NCBI GenBank assembly: GCA_028278675.1
Contig: JAQAJJ010000012.1
Coordinates: 13,217-57,042, forward strand
Length of the DNA: 43,826 bases
Direction of reading: 5' to 3'
Source of the DNA: Candidatus Azophilus lithoversatilis
GTDB taxonomy: Bacteria; Pseudomonadota; Gammaproteobacteria; Pseudomonadales; Azotimanducaceae
The position numbers were made by a program, and so were the translations under genes. Below the pieces are notes generated by a model. It was not told where the DNA came from and did no database searches. It saw only the letters and a program-made list of their open reading frames with translations. The stretch's first letter is position 1, and the number at the start of each line of letters is the position of its first letter. This document shows, one piece after another, positions 1 to 9,928 of this stretch.

Positions 1-109
1 TGGGCAAGGGCTCGATTCCGCTCCGTTCGAGGTCAATGCCAATCCGCTGGGACGTCGCTCCCATTCGCAACCTGTGAAGCGCTGAGCGAACGGGCCTTGA
101 TCAGAGGTT
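1..109. repeat. Dispersed repeat A, copy 1 (partial at window edge)
   Basis: Bases 1-72 are identical to 37394-37465. After a 12-bp insertion in this copy (73-84) the similarity resumes at 85-109, matching 37466-37490 with two mismatches. The copy is cut by the window start, so its true left end is unknown. It lies just past the 3' end of glnS; the second copy also lies downstream of a minus-strand gene. No reading frame in it resembles a known protein. It is best read as a short dispersed non-coding element. Confidence 0.8.
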
Positions 110-122
110 TCCTGGAGTGCCT

Positions 123-1775
<1,653 letters not shown>

Positions 1776-1816
1776 GGTGGATTGGGTGACTTCCGTTGCG
1801 AGTGCGCATTGTAGCC

Positions 1817-1850
1817 GCGAACCCTCTGCCTTTGGGGGCCTAGGGTTCGC
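1817..1850 (-). promoter_or_regulatory. Inverted repeat in the glnS upstream region
   Basis: GCGAACCCT (1817-1825) and AGGGTTCGC (1842-1850) form a perfect 9-bp stem around a 16-base loop, 41 bases upstream of the glnS start. Read on the minus strand it would lie in the promoter or 5' leader. No T-tract follows it, so it does not look like a plain terminator. A role as operator or leader hairpin is inference. Confidence 0.4.
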
Positions 1851-1932
1851 ATCCAGCGCGGCGAAAGCGTTTGGCTCTGGACAGCATCCGTGCGGTTCGG
1901 GGAAACTGGGCATTCCCTTTCCGCAGGTGCCT

Positions 1933-2290
1933 TTCATGGAACAAATGGAGACAGCCCAGCAGCTGGCGGGTTGTTCCTTCGACATCGGCGGCGTGCCGTA
2001 CTGGGGCAAGCTAAGGGCTTTCATGGAACAAATTGAGACAGCCCCGCGGCTGACGGGTTGTTCCTTCGGCGTCGGCGGCGTGCCGTTCTGGGGCAAGCTA
2101 AGGGCTTCCATGGAACAAATGGAGTGTTCCTTCGGCGTCGGCGGCGTGCCGTTCTGGGGCAAGCTAAGGGCTTCCATGGAACAAATGGAGACAGCCCACC
2201 GGCTGGCCGCTCGTTCCTTGGGCGTCGGCGGCGTGCCGTTCCGGAGCAAGCCGCAGGCTCTCACGGAACATTGGAGACGCCCCCGCCGCG
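1933..2290. repeat. Tandem array of an 87-bp repeat (repeat B)
   Basis: Units begin at about 1933, 2020, 2107 and 2173, giving periods of 87, 87, 66 and about 87 bp, followed by a decayed partial unit near 2260. The short third unit lacks 21 bp. All lengths are multiples of three, so frames are kept throughout. Each unit carries GGAACAA and TTGTTCC as an inverted pair (for example 1938-1944 and 1971-1977), and the 21-bp deletion leaves this pairing possible. The unit is free of stops in three frames. A single 87-bp copy in inverse orientation lies inside the acyl-CoA ligase gene at 19424-19510. The stretch 1776-2400 holds no other gene I can support. Confidence 0.9.
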
Positions 2291-2400
2291 TGCTCAACGT
2301 GCCAAAGCACGCGTCCGCGCACCCAGTGCTTTCACTGCTTTTCACTGCTATTGCCGATCTCGCCACGTTCATTCGTGAATAGGTCGGGCTAGGGGCTTGT

Positions 2401-3801
2401 GTGTTGTTGCGTCTCTCCGCCGGAGTGTTGGCGCTGGCGCTGATCCTTGCCTTTGCCGAGTGGCTGAACAAGGCTCGTCCCGCTGAGGCGAAGCGGGCCG
2501 AGGCTCTCGCCGGCACCTATTGGTACCAGCTTCGGATGGGCTCCGTCCCGATCGGCTACCTCTCCACTCAGGTTGGTCGCGACTTGCACGGCGCTTGGCG
2601 GTTTCAGTCGTTCATGCTCTTTTCCCTGGATGGCGGGACGGCGGTGAGCATCAGTGAATCCTTGGCCTTTGGTCCGCTGCCTCCGTATCCCCTGGTCCGT
2701 GCCGAACACTGGAGTGACCGGGCCGGCTCGCCCACCGAGGGCGTCGTTCTGGGGTGGTCGGCCGATGGCGGACGGGCGAAATTCACGCGCGGCGATGCCG
2801 TCAGGGAGCGTTCCATCGATTGGGCCTTTTCGTTGGGCGACTACTTGGCGCTTGAATCCTGGCTGGCCGCTGAAGGACCGGAAAGCGGGGCCCGCTTTCG
2901 GGTTAGGAGCTTGGACTTCAATGAAGCCAAGCTGGTCAACAAGCAGTTCAAAGTCCTGGAGAGAAATGAAATCGGCTATCGCTTCGCAAGCCCGGCGCCG
3001 CTGCGCGCGACGGAAATTCAACTCGACAGCCGCTATGTGCCGGTGGCGTTTTCCATGTCGGGCCTGTTCGCGCTGACCCGCGCGACGCAGGCGGAGGCTG
3101 TCAAGGCGCGTCCGCCACTGCACTTGACCGACCACCGGATTTCCTTGGACCGGCACCTGCCCAACCACGGCGAGATCGAGCGTCTGGTGCTGACGGCCGA
3201 GGACACCAGAGGCCTTGATGCCATCTGGCCGCAGGCGCGCCGGGGCCTTGGTGGTTGGCGCCTCGAACTCAAGGCCAATCCCGTGGCAGCGGACGCGGAC
3301 CCGGCAGCGTTCCTTGGCGAGACGTTGGAATTTCCCGTCCATCATGAACAGGTTGCCCGCCTCGCCAACCGGGGAGTCGGTGAAGCGGAGACGGGCGAGG
3401 ATCGATTGGCCGCCTTGGTGGCCTTCGTTCATGCCTACATTGACTACCGGCCTGATGCACCGCCAACCAGTGTCCTTGAGACCATCGCCCGTAGAACCGG
3501 CGACTGCACCGAGTACGCGGATCTGCTCACCACCTTGGCCCGGGCTTTGGGCTGGCCCGCTCGAACGGTGATCGGCTTGGCTTATTCCGGTCGGGAAGAG
3601 CCGGCCTTGGCCTTCCATGCTTGGAATGAAGTGGCCTTGAACGGTTCTTGGCGGGCGGTCGATCCGACTTGGAACCAGCTTCGCGCCGACGCCAGCCACA
3701 TCCCGCTTCGGGGTGACGCGACCGCTCTGCTGCACCTGATGCAAGGCGGCGACGGGCTTCGATTCCGGGTGGCCGAGGTGCGTCACTCAACTCGTGATTA
3801 A
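2401..3801 (+). CDS. Transglutaminase-like protein with N-terminal membrane anchor
   Basis: A 466-residue protein with a short hydrophobic N-terminal segment (about residues 2-19), so probably exported or anchored with the enzyme domain in the periplasm. The C-terminal third has the transglutaminase-like (papain-fold) triad: Cys369 in GDCTEYADL, His406 in FHAWNEV and Asp421 in VDPTWN. Bacterial members act as proteases or peptide cross-linking/cleaving enzymes; the substrate here is unknown. The long middle region (about 40-320) has no domain I recognise. The start is GTG at 2401 (GTG TTG TTG CGT); an ATG alternative further in would lose the hydrophobic segment. It stands alone. Confidence 0.8.
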   Translation: MLLRLSAGVLALALILAFAEWLNKARPAEAKRAEALAGTYWYQLRMGSVPIGYLSTQVGRDLHGAWRFQSFMLFSLDGGTAVSISESLAFGPLPPYPLVRAEHWSDRAGSPTEGVVLGWSADGGRAKFTRGDAVRERSIDWAFSLGDYLALESWLAAEGPESGARFRVRSLDFNEAKLVNKQFKVLERNEIGYRFASPAPLRATEIQLDSRYVPVAFSMSGLFALTRATQAEAVKARPPLHLTDHRISLDRHLPNHGEIERLVLTAEDTRGLDAIWPQARRGLGGWRLELKANPVAADADPAAFLGETLEFPVHHEQVARLANRGVGEAETGEDRLAALVAFVHAYIDYRPDAPPTSVLETIARRTGDCTEYADLLTTLARALGWPARTVIGLAYSGREEPALAFHAWNEVALNGSWRAVDPTWNQLRADASHIPLRGDATALLHLMQGGDGLRFRVAEVRHSTRD

Positions 3802-4064
3802 TGCCGGGCGATCGGCGACTCCGCATGGCGTCGCGACCGCAGCTTGGTTTTGCTTGGACCATTATTGAGGGAATTTCCACCAAAAGCCCATCAAACCCCC
3901 ACTATTGACGCGTGGTCGCATTGTTCGCCCGTGTTAGGTTCGTCCTGAGGAGTGCGTTCGGGCATCGGCGATCGTCCAAGAGCCGTTGTGAATTGCATCT
4001 TGGCGATTCCGATAGGTCATTTACGCACAGGTGACCAATAACCTGCTTTTAGGGGGACTACCTG

Positions 4065-4391
4065 ATGGAATTGAGAATAATCTTCGGATTGGGTGTCATT
4101 GCGGCCGTTATCGAAGGGCTCATGCCGGGCATGGTTCCGATGGACTTGCTGCCGTTGGCGCTCGTTGTGCTTGGCCTCGTGTACGGGGCCCGGTCGATTG
4201 ATGCCGAAAATCCCACCGTCGTTCTAGTGGTAGCGGCTTCCGTCGGCATGGCGGCCGGAGCGGATGTGCTTGACCACATTCATGTGATCGGCCCTTATCT
4301 GGACGACATCGTCGATCAGTATTTGATGTTGCTCTACGGTGCGGTCATCGCTGTGATGGCGGCGAGGGCATACAACCGCATCAGGGGATGA
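4065..4391 (+). CDS. Small membrane protein, unknown function
   Basis: A 108-residue protein with three or four hydrophobic stretches (about residues 4-21, 25-41, 52-66 and 85-101), so an inner-membrane protein. A good ribosome site (AGGGGG) precedes the ATG. I do not recognise the family. It sits alone between the transglutaminase-like gene and a hairpin. The 263 bases upstream hold no further gene and probably contain its promoter, which I could not place with confidence. Confidence 0.6.
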   Translation: MELRIIFGLGVIAAVIEGLMPGMVPMDLLPLALVVLGLVYGARSIDAENPTVVLVVAASVGMAAGADVLDHIHVIGPYLDDIVDQYLMLLYGAVIAVMAARAYNRIRG

Positions 4392-4436
4392 CACGACCAG
4401 TGCGAATGGGCGACTAAAACAACATCGCACAGCCTG

Positions 4437-4460
4437 CGCACACCGAACTTTCGGTGTGCG
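4437..4460. terminator. Perfect hairpin, possible bidirectional terminator
   Basis: CGCACACCGAA (4437-4447) and TTCGGTGTGCG (4450-4460) are perfect complements separated by two bases, giving a 9-bp stem and 6-base loop. It lies 46 bases after the small membrane gene and close to the 3' end of a minus-strand crotonase remnant. There is no clear T-run on either side, so terminator activity is inferred. Confidence 0.4.
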
Positions 4461-4484
4461 TGGGTGTCGCCTGCTGACTGCACT

Positions 4485-4589
4485 TCACTCGAGCTTCGGT
4501 CCCCGCTTTTCGATGAAGGCTGGCAACGCCTCCACGGCATGGGCGCTTGAAGCGCCGCCGAGTTTGATGCCGTGTTTCGAGGCCCGGCG
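4485..4589 (-). pseudogene. C-terminal scrap of a crotonase (enoyl-CoA hydratase) family gene
   Basis: Read on the minus strand from 4589 to the TGA at 4485-4487, the frame ends AVEALPAFIEKRGPKLE, which matches the typical end of crotonases (a helix ending in AFLEKRxPxF). An in-frame TAA lies just upstream (4590-4592) and no start or catalytic core is present. It is therefore a remnant of about 34 codons. The neighbour on the other strand is a thiolase-like gene, consistent with a former acyl-CoA gene cluster. Confidence 0.4.
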
Positions 4590-4663
4590 TTATTGGCCCC
4601 GTTGCAAGACGCACGTTGCTTCAAGTTATCATTTGCGGCAATTCGCTTGAAATGGGAATGCCG

Positions 4664-6118
4664 ATGGAAACGCCGGTGCTGGTTGGAGTCGCTCAGGTCA
4701 GCCAGCGAACCCAAGGGCTCAATGAAGGAAAGGAGCCCATTGAACTGATGATCGATGCGAGCCGGGCGGCGGCCGCAGACGCCGGTTGTCCGCTCTTGGT
4801 GAAGGAGGCGGGTTCAATTCGGGTCATTCGGGGTTACTGGCCCTACAAAAATCCAGCCCGAGCCGTCGGTGAAGCGTTTGGCAATGCGGCCGCCGAGACA
4901 GCCATGACGCCCTATGGCGGCAACTTCGTGCAAACTGCGATCAACCGCTCGGCCCTCGACATCCAAGCCGGCGTGCGTCAGGTGATTCTCATCACCGGAG
5001 CGGAGTGCGGCCACAGCCGAGCCAAGCTGCGTCGGGCGGGTGCCAAGCCGGTTTGGCGCAGCGTCGACGGCACGCCGGATCTACACCTCGGCAGGGACAT
5101 GGCGATGGGGCATCCGGCGGAGCTGGCCTTGGGCATCGACCGGCCCATCCGCATGTACCCCATCATGGAGACCGCCCGCCGCCACCATCTCGGCGAGGCT
5201 GTCGATGCCCACTTGGAGCGCATCTCCGAGCTCTGGGCGGGCTTTTCCGCGGTGGCCGCAGAGAATCCCCATGCCTGGCTGCGGGAGGCGAAGACCGCGG
5301 AGGAGATACGCAGCCCCTCAGCGGCCAACCGGCCAGTTTCATTCCCGTACCCCAAGTTCATGAATTCGAACAGCAACGTGGACCAAGGCGCAGCGCTGCT
5401 CCTGTGTTCGGAGCGCAAGGCGCGAGCCTTGGGCATTCCTCGAGAGAAGTGGGTCTATCCATGGGCAGGGGCCGATGCTCACGACCACGCGTTCGTCTCC
5501 AACCGGGACAATTTGCACAGTTCCCCAGCCATTCGCATCGCGGCTCGCCGCGCCCTCGAATGGGCCGAGTGGCAGCCTGCGGACCTAGACCGGGTGGATC
5601 TTTACAGCTGCTTTCCCATCGCCGTTCAAGTGGCAGCGGCTGAAATTGGCTTGAATGGGGAGATGCCGCTGACGGTGACCGGCGGGCTGACCTTCGCCGG
5701 CGGGCCGCTGAACAACTACGTGATGCATGCCGTCGCCCGCATGGCGCAAGTGCTGCGCGGCTCTCCCGGCGAGAAGGGCCTGGTGTCCGCCAATGGTGGC
5801 TACCTCACCAAGCACGCCATCGGCCTCTACTGCACGGAGCCGCCGCCAAGGCCCTTCCGGCACGCGGTGCCCCAAGCCGAGGTGAACGCCTTGCCGTCCC
5901 GTGATGTGATCGCCGACCACAAGGGTCGGGCAACCGTTGAGGGCTACGCTGTGATGTACGGCGCTGAAGGCCCGGAAGTGGCCCATATCGCGGCGCGCCT
6001 CGACGGCGGCGAGCGGACCTGGGCCAACTGCCGGGATGCGGACACCTTGAGCGCCATGACCACGCAGGAGTTCTGCAGCCGTACCATGACGTTGGATGCC
6101 GGCAAAGCCCGTTTCTGA
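4664..6118 (+). CDS. Thiolase-like protein (acetyl-CoA acetyltransferase family, SCP-x-like)
   Basis: A 484-residue thiolase-fold protein. Visible family features are PVLVGVAQ at the N-terminus, the GGNFVQ stretch, the DLYSCFP block and the NGGYLTKHAIG block near the C-terminus. The position where classical thiolases carry the acyl-accepting cysteine reads GGNFVQTAINR, so no nucleophilic Cys is apparent. This is common in the SCP-x-like group and makes ordinary thiolysis uncertain. The ATG at 4664 has GGGA six bases upstream; in-frame ATGs at 4652 and 4658 are alternatives. The 3' end overlaps the RDD gene by 23 bases, suggesting co-transcription. Confidence 0.8.
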   Translation: METPVLVGVAQVSQRTQGLNEGKEPIELMIDASRAAAADAGCPLLVKEAGSIRVIRGYWPYKNPARAVGEAFGNAAAETAMTPYGGNFVQTAINRSALDIQAGVRQVILITGAECGHSRAKLRRAGAKPVWRSVDGTPDLHLGRDMAMGHPAELALGIDRPIRMYPIMETARRHHLGEAVDAHLERISELWAGFSAVAAENPHAWLREAKTAEEIRSPSAANRPVSFPYPKFMNSNSNVDQGAALLLCSERKARALGIPREKWVYPWAGADAHDHAFVSNRDNLHSSPAIRIAARRALEWAEWQPADLDRVDLYSCFPIAVQVAAAEIGLNGEMPLTVTGGLTFAGGPLNNYVMHAVARMAQVLRGSPGEKGLVSANGGYLTKHAIGLYCTEPPPRPFRHAVPQAEVNALPSRDVIADHKGRATVEGYAVMYGAEGPEVAHIAARLDGGERTWANCRDADTLSAMTTQEFCSRTMTLDAGKARF

Positions 6119-6521
6119 GCCGCGTGTGGCGGGTCTGCTGCGCCGTTTGGCGGCGATGCTCTATGACGCCTTGCTGATTTTGGCGATCTGGATGATCACG
6201 CTGCTGGCGATGGTGGTCGCCAACGGCGGTGAGCCGGTGCTGGGCGCTTCCGTGCAAGCCCTGCTGTTCCTAGAGGCGTTCACTTTTTTTGGCTACTTTT
6301 GGTCCGCAGCCGGTCAAACCGTCGGCATGCGGGCTTGGCGGCTGCGCTTGGTGTCCAACGAAGGTGGGCGCGTCAGCCTGCTTCAGGCGACGCTGCGCTT
6401 CGCGGTGGCGTTGGTTGCCGTTGGGGCCTTCGGCATCGGCTACTTCTGGGCGCTGATCGATCGCCAAGGCCGCAGTTGGCCGGACATGGCCAGCAACTGC
6501 CGGGTCCTGCGTTATGGGTAG
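6096..6521 (+). CDS. RDD family membrane protein
   Basis: A 141-residue inner-membrane protein with about three membrane segments (about 17-40, 50-70 and 103-123). The RDD family pattern is visible: an Arg/Asp pair in the first helix (LLRRLAAMLYD) and the conserved GQTVGMRAWRLRLV loop after the second helix. The function of the family is poorly known; some members affect ion tolerance. It starts inside the end of the thiolase-like gene (23-base overlap), so translation is probably coupled. Confidence 0.85.
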   Translation: MPAKPVSEPRVAGLLRRLAAMLYDALLILAIWMITLLAMVVANGGEPVLGASVQALLFLEAFTFFGYFWSAAGQTVGMRAWRLRLVSNEGGRVSLLQATLRFAVALVAVGAFGIGYFWALIDRQGRSWPDMASNCRVLRYG

Positions 6522-6535
6522 GTCGCTGCGGCTGG

Positions 6536-7804
6536 ATGCAGCGGGGCTTGGCAACAGGACGCTGGTGCATAGTCGCGCAATCCTTCAACAAGCGATGTCC
6601 ATCGAAGGGACAACCTCATGGGACTGTGCTCCAAGCTGCCGGTCAGTTCCGGAAGTTCGGGGAGCCGGCACTGGTTCATCTCCTCGAATTGCTGGGAACG
6701 CGGGATGAGGGTCTGCTCAAGATCGCAGGTATGGCGATTGCGCAGTTTGAGGACATTGACGAAAGGCATTTGCCGAGCATTCTTGCGGGCGTTGACAATG
6801 GCGTGCCGTGGCTGGTCAGGGCACTCGGCAGCGTAAAGACCGCCGCCGCCGCCAAGATCGCGGTGGAACTGTATCTCAATTCGGAGAGTTCGCCGGGCAG
6901 TCAGGAAGCCGTCGCGGTGGGGCTGCACGGGGAAAGAGCCGTGCCGCACGTCGTTGAAGCCTCGACCTGCGTGGTGGGATGCGTCCGCGGGCACACTCGC
7001 TTGCCCAGCTACGTTCTGTGGGACATGGCCGAAGACGCCCGGTCGATCGCTTCCGAACTCATCGTTGAATCGCTGAACCACCCGGGACGCACGGCGGCCC
7101 AGCAGGCGAACCTGTTGAGCCTGTTCGATGGAATCGGCGCGCCGGGACTGGTCGTCGAGCAGGACTTGGTGCGGTTGCGTGATGTCGCCCCAGGGCTGGC
7201 TGGCGAGGTTGATCGCGCGCTTGTGGGAATTCGTTCGAGTCGCAGCGGCCGCATATTCAGTGCGCGGTTGCGCAAGCAGCCCAGCTTTGAATTGCTCACG
7301 GACGTTGCCGAGGTCGGGCGGGCGGCCAAGGCAGCCGGCCCCGCGGTCGTCGAACTGCTGTCGCACGCGGATCCCGAAATCCGAGTTGGAGCGACACTGG
7401 CCCTGGGATTCATCGAATACGGCGAGGCAGTGCCGAACCTGGAATCGATGCTCCACGACCGACGGGACGTTCGAGTGGTTTGGGCGGCCGCCGAGTCATT
7501 GGGGAGAATCGGCGACGAGGCCGCCCTCGACGCCCTGCGAGCCGTTCAGGACAGTCACTGGCATCCCGCCGTTGGGCAAGCCGCCGGTGCAGCGATGGCG
7601 AGAATCGGCGCGGCGGGCAACCCGGGCGCGTACGACGGGCCGAATCGATTTCCCATCGAGTTTTTTCGTTACATGAACCTTGGGATCGAGGCTTGCCGGG
7701 CCGTTGCGTTGAAGGCGGGACGGAGTGAGAGGACGCTCACGCTCGGGTGGGGGTCCCGGCGGACGCCTAGCTTAGCGTTGGAGCGCGACGCGGATTCGCG
7801 GTGA
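6536..7804 (+). CDS. HEAT-repeat protein
   Basis: Up to 422 residues. The middle and C-terminal parts show helical repeats of the HEAT/PBS-lyase type, for example AVVELLSHADPEIRVGATLA, LESMLHDRRDVRVVWAAAES and the following ALDALRAVQDSHWHPAVGQA. Such domains are protein-binding scaffolds and no catalytic site is seen. The ATG at 6536 is 14 bases after the RDD gene, but the first 30 residues look unlike HEAT repeats, and a GTG near 6626 is a possible start. The last 25 residues are low in character and the region beyond contains IS debris, so the native C-terminus may have been replaced. Confidence 0.6.
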   Translation: MQRGLATGRWCIVAQSFNKRCPSKGQPHGTVLQAAGQFRKFGEPALVHLLELLGTRDEGLLKIAGMAIAQFEDIDERHLPSILAGVDNGVPWLVRALGSVKTAAAAKIAVELYLNSESSPGSQEAVAVGLHGERAVPHVVEASTCVVGCVRGHTRLPSYVLWDMAEDARSIASELIVESLNHPGRTAAQQANLLSLFDGIGAPGLVVEQDLVRLRDVAPGLAGEVDRALVGIRSSRSGRIFSARLRKQPSFELLTDVAEVGRAAKAAGPAVVELLSHADPEIRVGATLALGFIEYGEAVPNLESMLHDRRDVRVVWAAAESLGRIGDEAALDALRAVQDSHWHPAVGQAAGAAMARIGAAGNPGAYDGPNRFPIEFFRYMNLGIEACRAVALKAGRSERTLTLGWGSRRTPSLALERDADSR

Positions 7805-7883
7805 ACGGGTCGCGTCGCAGGGCGCGCTGCGAGGTCGCGGGCGGTGAAGCCGCGCGACTGTGGACGCTTGACGAGACACTAGC

Positions 7884-8058
7884 AGCCTGACGGACTCGGA
7901 CAGTGCGCTGATGCGCAGGAACAAGCGCAGCGAATATCGGCAGTGCTACAACGCCCAGGCGGTGGTGGATGCCCAGGGGAGCCAGTTGGTTGTGGGGAGT
8001 CGAGTGAGCACCTGCGCAAGCGACCGGAGCGAATTGGTGGCGGACGTGGATTCAGCGC
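7884..8058 (+). pseudogene. IS1182-type transposase fragment
   Basis: The frame read from 7884 gives LTDSDSALMRRNKRSEYRQ followed by YNAQAVVDAQGSQLVVGSRV and CASDRSEL. This is the well-conserved block of IS1182/IS4-like transposases that precedes the third acidic residue region. Only about 58 codons remain, without start or the rest of the catalytic core. The right end abuts the truncated SnoaL-like gene at about 8055-8060, so this IS remnant marks the break in that gene. Confidence 0.65.
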
Positions 8059-8723
8059 GGTATGGTCATGTTCGCGCCGATGCCTGCCGGGCCGTAACAG
8101 ATCATGTCCCCATGCCAGCGGCGCGCTAGAAACTCCGGCGGACAGCGATCCTCCCCGAAGCGGTTCAGGGCATTCAAGTCATCGATCATACGCTCCAGCA
8201 CCTCGTGGGTGCGGCGAGTTTCCTCTGGATTCTGATCGAGCCCAACGATGCCGTCGTGGGTTCTCGGGCCGGGGTAGGCGAAGTGCTGGCCAGTGGCCTT
8301 AGGCAGCGGGCGCAGCCCAACCCACTCCATCAGCCCGATCAAATCGAGGAAAAAGCCGCTTTCGACGATCTGCCCGCCATCAACGCCGTTGAACTCGGCG
8401 TAGCGCAGCATCGCCATCCGTCCGGTGGCTGGAAGATCGAGCCAAGGCTGGTCGAACAGGCCCATGAAGTGGCCCATGCTCACAACCCAGACGCCGTCGC
8501 CGACGTGATTCTCACCGGCAAAGAAGATGTCCTGGCGGCGTTGCACCGACCGCCAGGAAGCACGGAAGGGCCCCCAGAAGCTCTCGTGGACCTGCTCCGG
8601 GCCCACGAGTTCATTGAAGGGATGCACCGCTTTCCAGGATGCGCGTGGCAACGGATTCAGGTCGAGAACTTCGGCAACCCCGCCCTCGGAGGCTGCCTCG
8701 ATACTGTCGAAGTTGCGTTGCAC
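8052..8723 (-). pseudogene. SnoaL-like (NTF2-fold) ester cyclase family protein, 3'-truncated
   Basis: A 223-codon frame with a complete SnoaL/NTF2-like domain (about residues 38-140, including FFAGENHVGDGVWVVSMGHF) and the beginning of a second one (RRWHGDMICYGPAGIGANMT). The second domain stops abruptly after a Thr-Ile-Pro-Arg where the DNA switches to the IS1182 fragment on the other strand. The family binds small hydrophobic substrates; members include polyketide cyclases, but the reaction here is unknown. The start is taken as GTG at 8723; no ATG exists in the open frame. It is probably non-functional. Confidence 0.6.
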
Positions 8724-8839
8724 AAGGTCCTTTGCTGCGCGTAGTTCGCTCAGGGTGTGGAATCGGATTGCTTGACTTGAGTGAGCATTTTACGGCCGGC
8801 AGGGCGCGGGTGCCGGAGTCGCCCTTAGCGGGTGGAGCG

Positions 8840-9928
8840 CTACGCCACTCGCCGCAGCCCAAGGATCGCCAGCGCCCAGCAAAGGGCGATGGGCGCCGCG
8901 ACCGCCAAGGACGGGGCCAGTTCATAGACCACGGCCATCGGCGCAAACAGATCCTGCAGGTACTTGAACGACAAGCCGACAATGATCCCGGCGCTGATCC
9001 GTACCCCGATGCCAACGTCCCGCAGTGGCCCGAGCACACAGGCCAGGGCCAGCAGCACCAAGCCGAACAGGGAGGCTGGCTGCAGGCACTTGCTCCAGAA
9101 GGCGACGAGTTGGGAGGTGGCGTCCAGGCCCTCGCGCTGCAGGTACGCTATCTGGCGGCGCAGGTCGAGCAGGGACAACTTGCGCGCATCGACCAGCAGC
9201 CGCTCGCTGATCAGACCGGCGTCAATCTGGCCGCGCCAAACCAGTTCCGAAAACGGCTGCGCGATGAGCCGGTCGTCGCTTAGATGGGTTTCCAGACCGT
9301 CGCGCAGAATCCAGTCTCCACCCCCATCGGCCGCGCCCAAATACTCAGCGCGTGCGGCCTCCCGGGTCAGCGACAGGCGCCCGCGGTCGTTGAGCCAGTA
9401 CTGCCGCACCCCCAGCAAGTCGCCGTTGTCATCCAAGGCTTCCACATGCATGTAGAGCGAGCCTTCGCGGTACCAGTAGCCGCCTTTGAACTCAATGCCC
9501 GCACCGCCGCGCAGGATGCGCGCCTTGTGCGTTTCCGCTAAGGCTTCGGTGGCCGGCGCAATCCATTCGCCAGTCGTCGCGCCGAGCGCCCAAGCTAAGA
9601 CGACCGCCCAGGCCGCGGCGCCCGTCAAGCGGCCCACCGACAGGCCGGCAGCCCGCAGCGCCACCAATTCCGACTGGCTGGCCAGCTTGCCCAACCCGAT
9701 CAGGCTGCCGAGAAACAAGGCATAGGGCAGCATTTCCCAAGCCCGTCGGGGCAGAGTTAGGAAGACGTACCAAGCCGCGTCGGACAGTCCATAGGCGCTG
9801 TGCCCTTCGCCGAGTTCCTCGATTAGGGCGAAAACGGCGATCAAAGCGATGAGCGCCAGCAAAACCGCCCCCGCGGCGCTCAGCACGGCGCGGCACAGAT
9901 AGCGGTCGATCCGGGACAAGGCTGTCAT
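8840..9928 (-). CDS. lptG: LPS export ABC transporter permease LptG
   Basis: One of two permeases of the inner-membrane LptB2FG complex that extracts lipopolysaccharide from the inner membrane and pushes it along the LptC-LptA bridge. The product is 362 residues, close to the usual 360. It has an N-terminal membrane region (first helices about 20-115), a periplasmic beta-jellyroll domain in the middle, and three C-terminal helices (about 275-360). The ATG at 9928 overlaps the lptF stop by 4 bases (ATGA), indicating translational coupling. An in-frame extension upstream lies inside lptF and is not used. Confidence 0.95.
   Translation of the reverse strand: MTALSRIDRYLCRAVLSAAGAVLLALIALIAVFALIEELGEGHSAYGLSDAAWYVFLTLPRRAWEMLPYALFLGSLIGLGKLASQSELVALRAAGLSVGRLTGAAAWAVVLAWALGATTGEWIAPATEALAETHKARILRGGAGIEFKGGYWYREGSLYMHVEALDDNGDLLGVRQYWLNDRGRLSLTREAARAEYLGAADGGGDWILRDGLETHLSDDRLIAQPFSELVWRGQIDAGLISERLLVDARKLSLLDLRRQIAYLQREGLDATSQLVAFWSKCLQPASLFGLVLLALACVLGPLRDVGIGVRISAGIIVGLSFKYLQDLFAPMAVVYELAPSLAVAAPIALCWALAILGLRRVA

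Noticed and set aside
1933-2290. CRISPR array
   Set aside because: The units are contiguous 87/66-bp tandem repeats with no unique spacers, and no cas genes are present.
1776-2516. In-frame upstream extension of glnS to a 797-residue protein
   Set aside because: The extra 247 residues are repeat translation and shadow of the transglutaminase-like gene; GlnS similarity and normal length begin at 1775.
2389-3786. 465-residue frame opposite the transglutaminase-like gene
   Set aside because: Composition is that of an antisense shadow in GC-rich DNA; the plus strand has the catalytic triad and anchor.
3890-3935. Promoter with TTGACG for the small membrane gene
   Set aside because: The nearest -10-like sequence is 21 bases away and about 130 bases before the gene, so the pairing is not credible.
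6299-6535. N-terminal extension of the HEAT-repeat gene through the RDD gene
   Set aside because: These codons are the second frame of the RDD gene and have no HEAT pattern.
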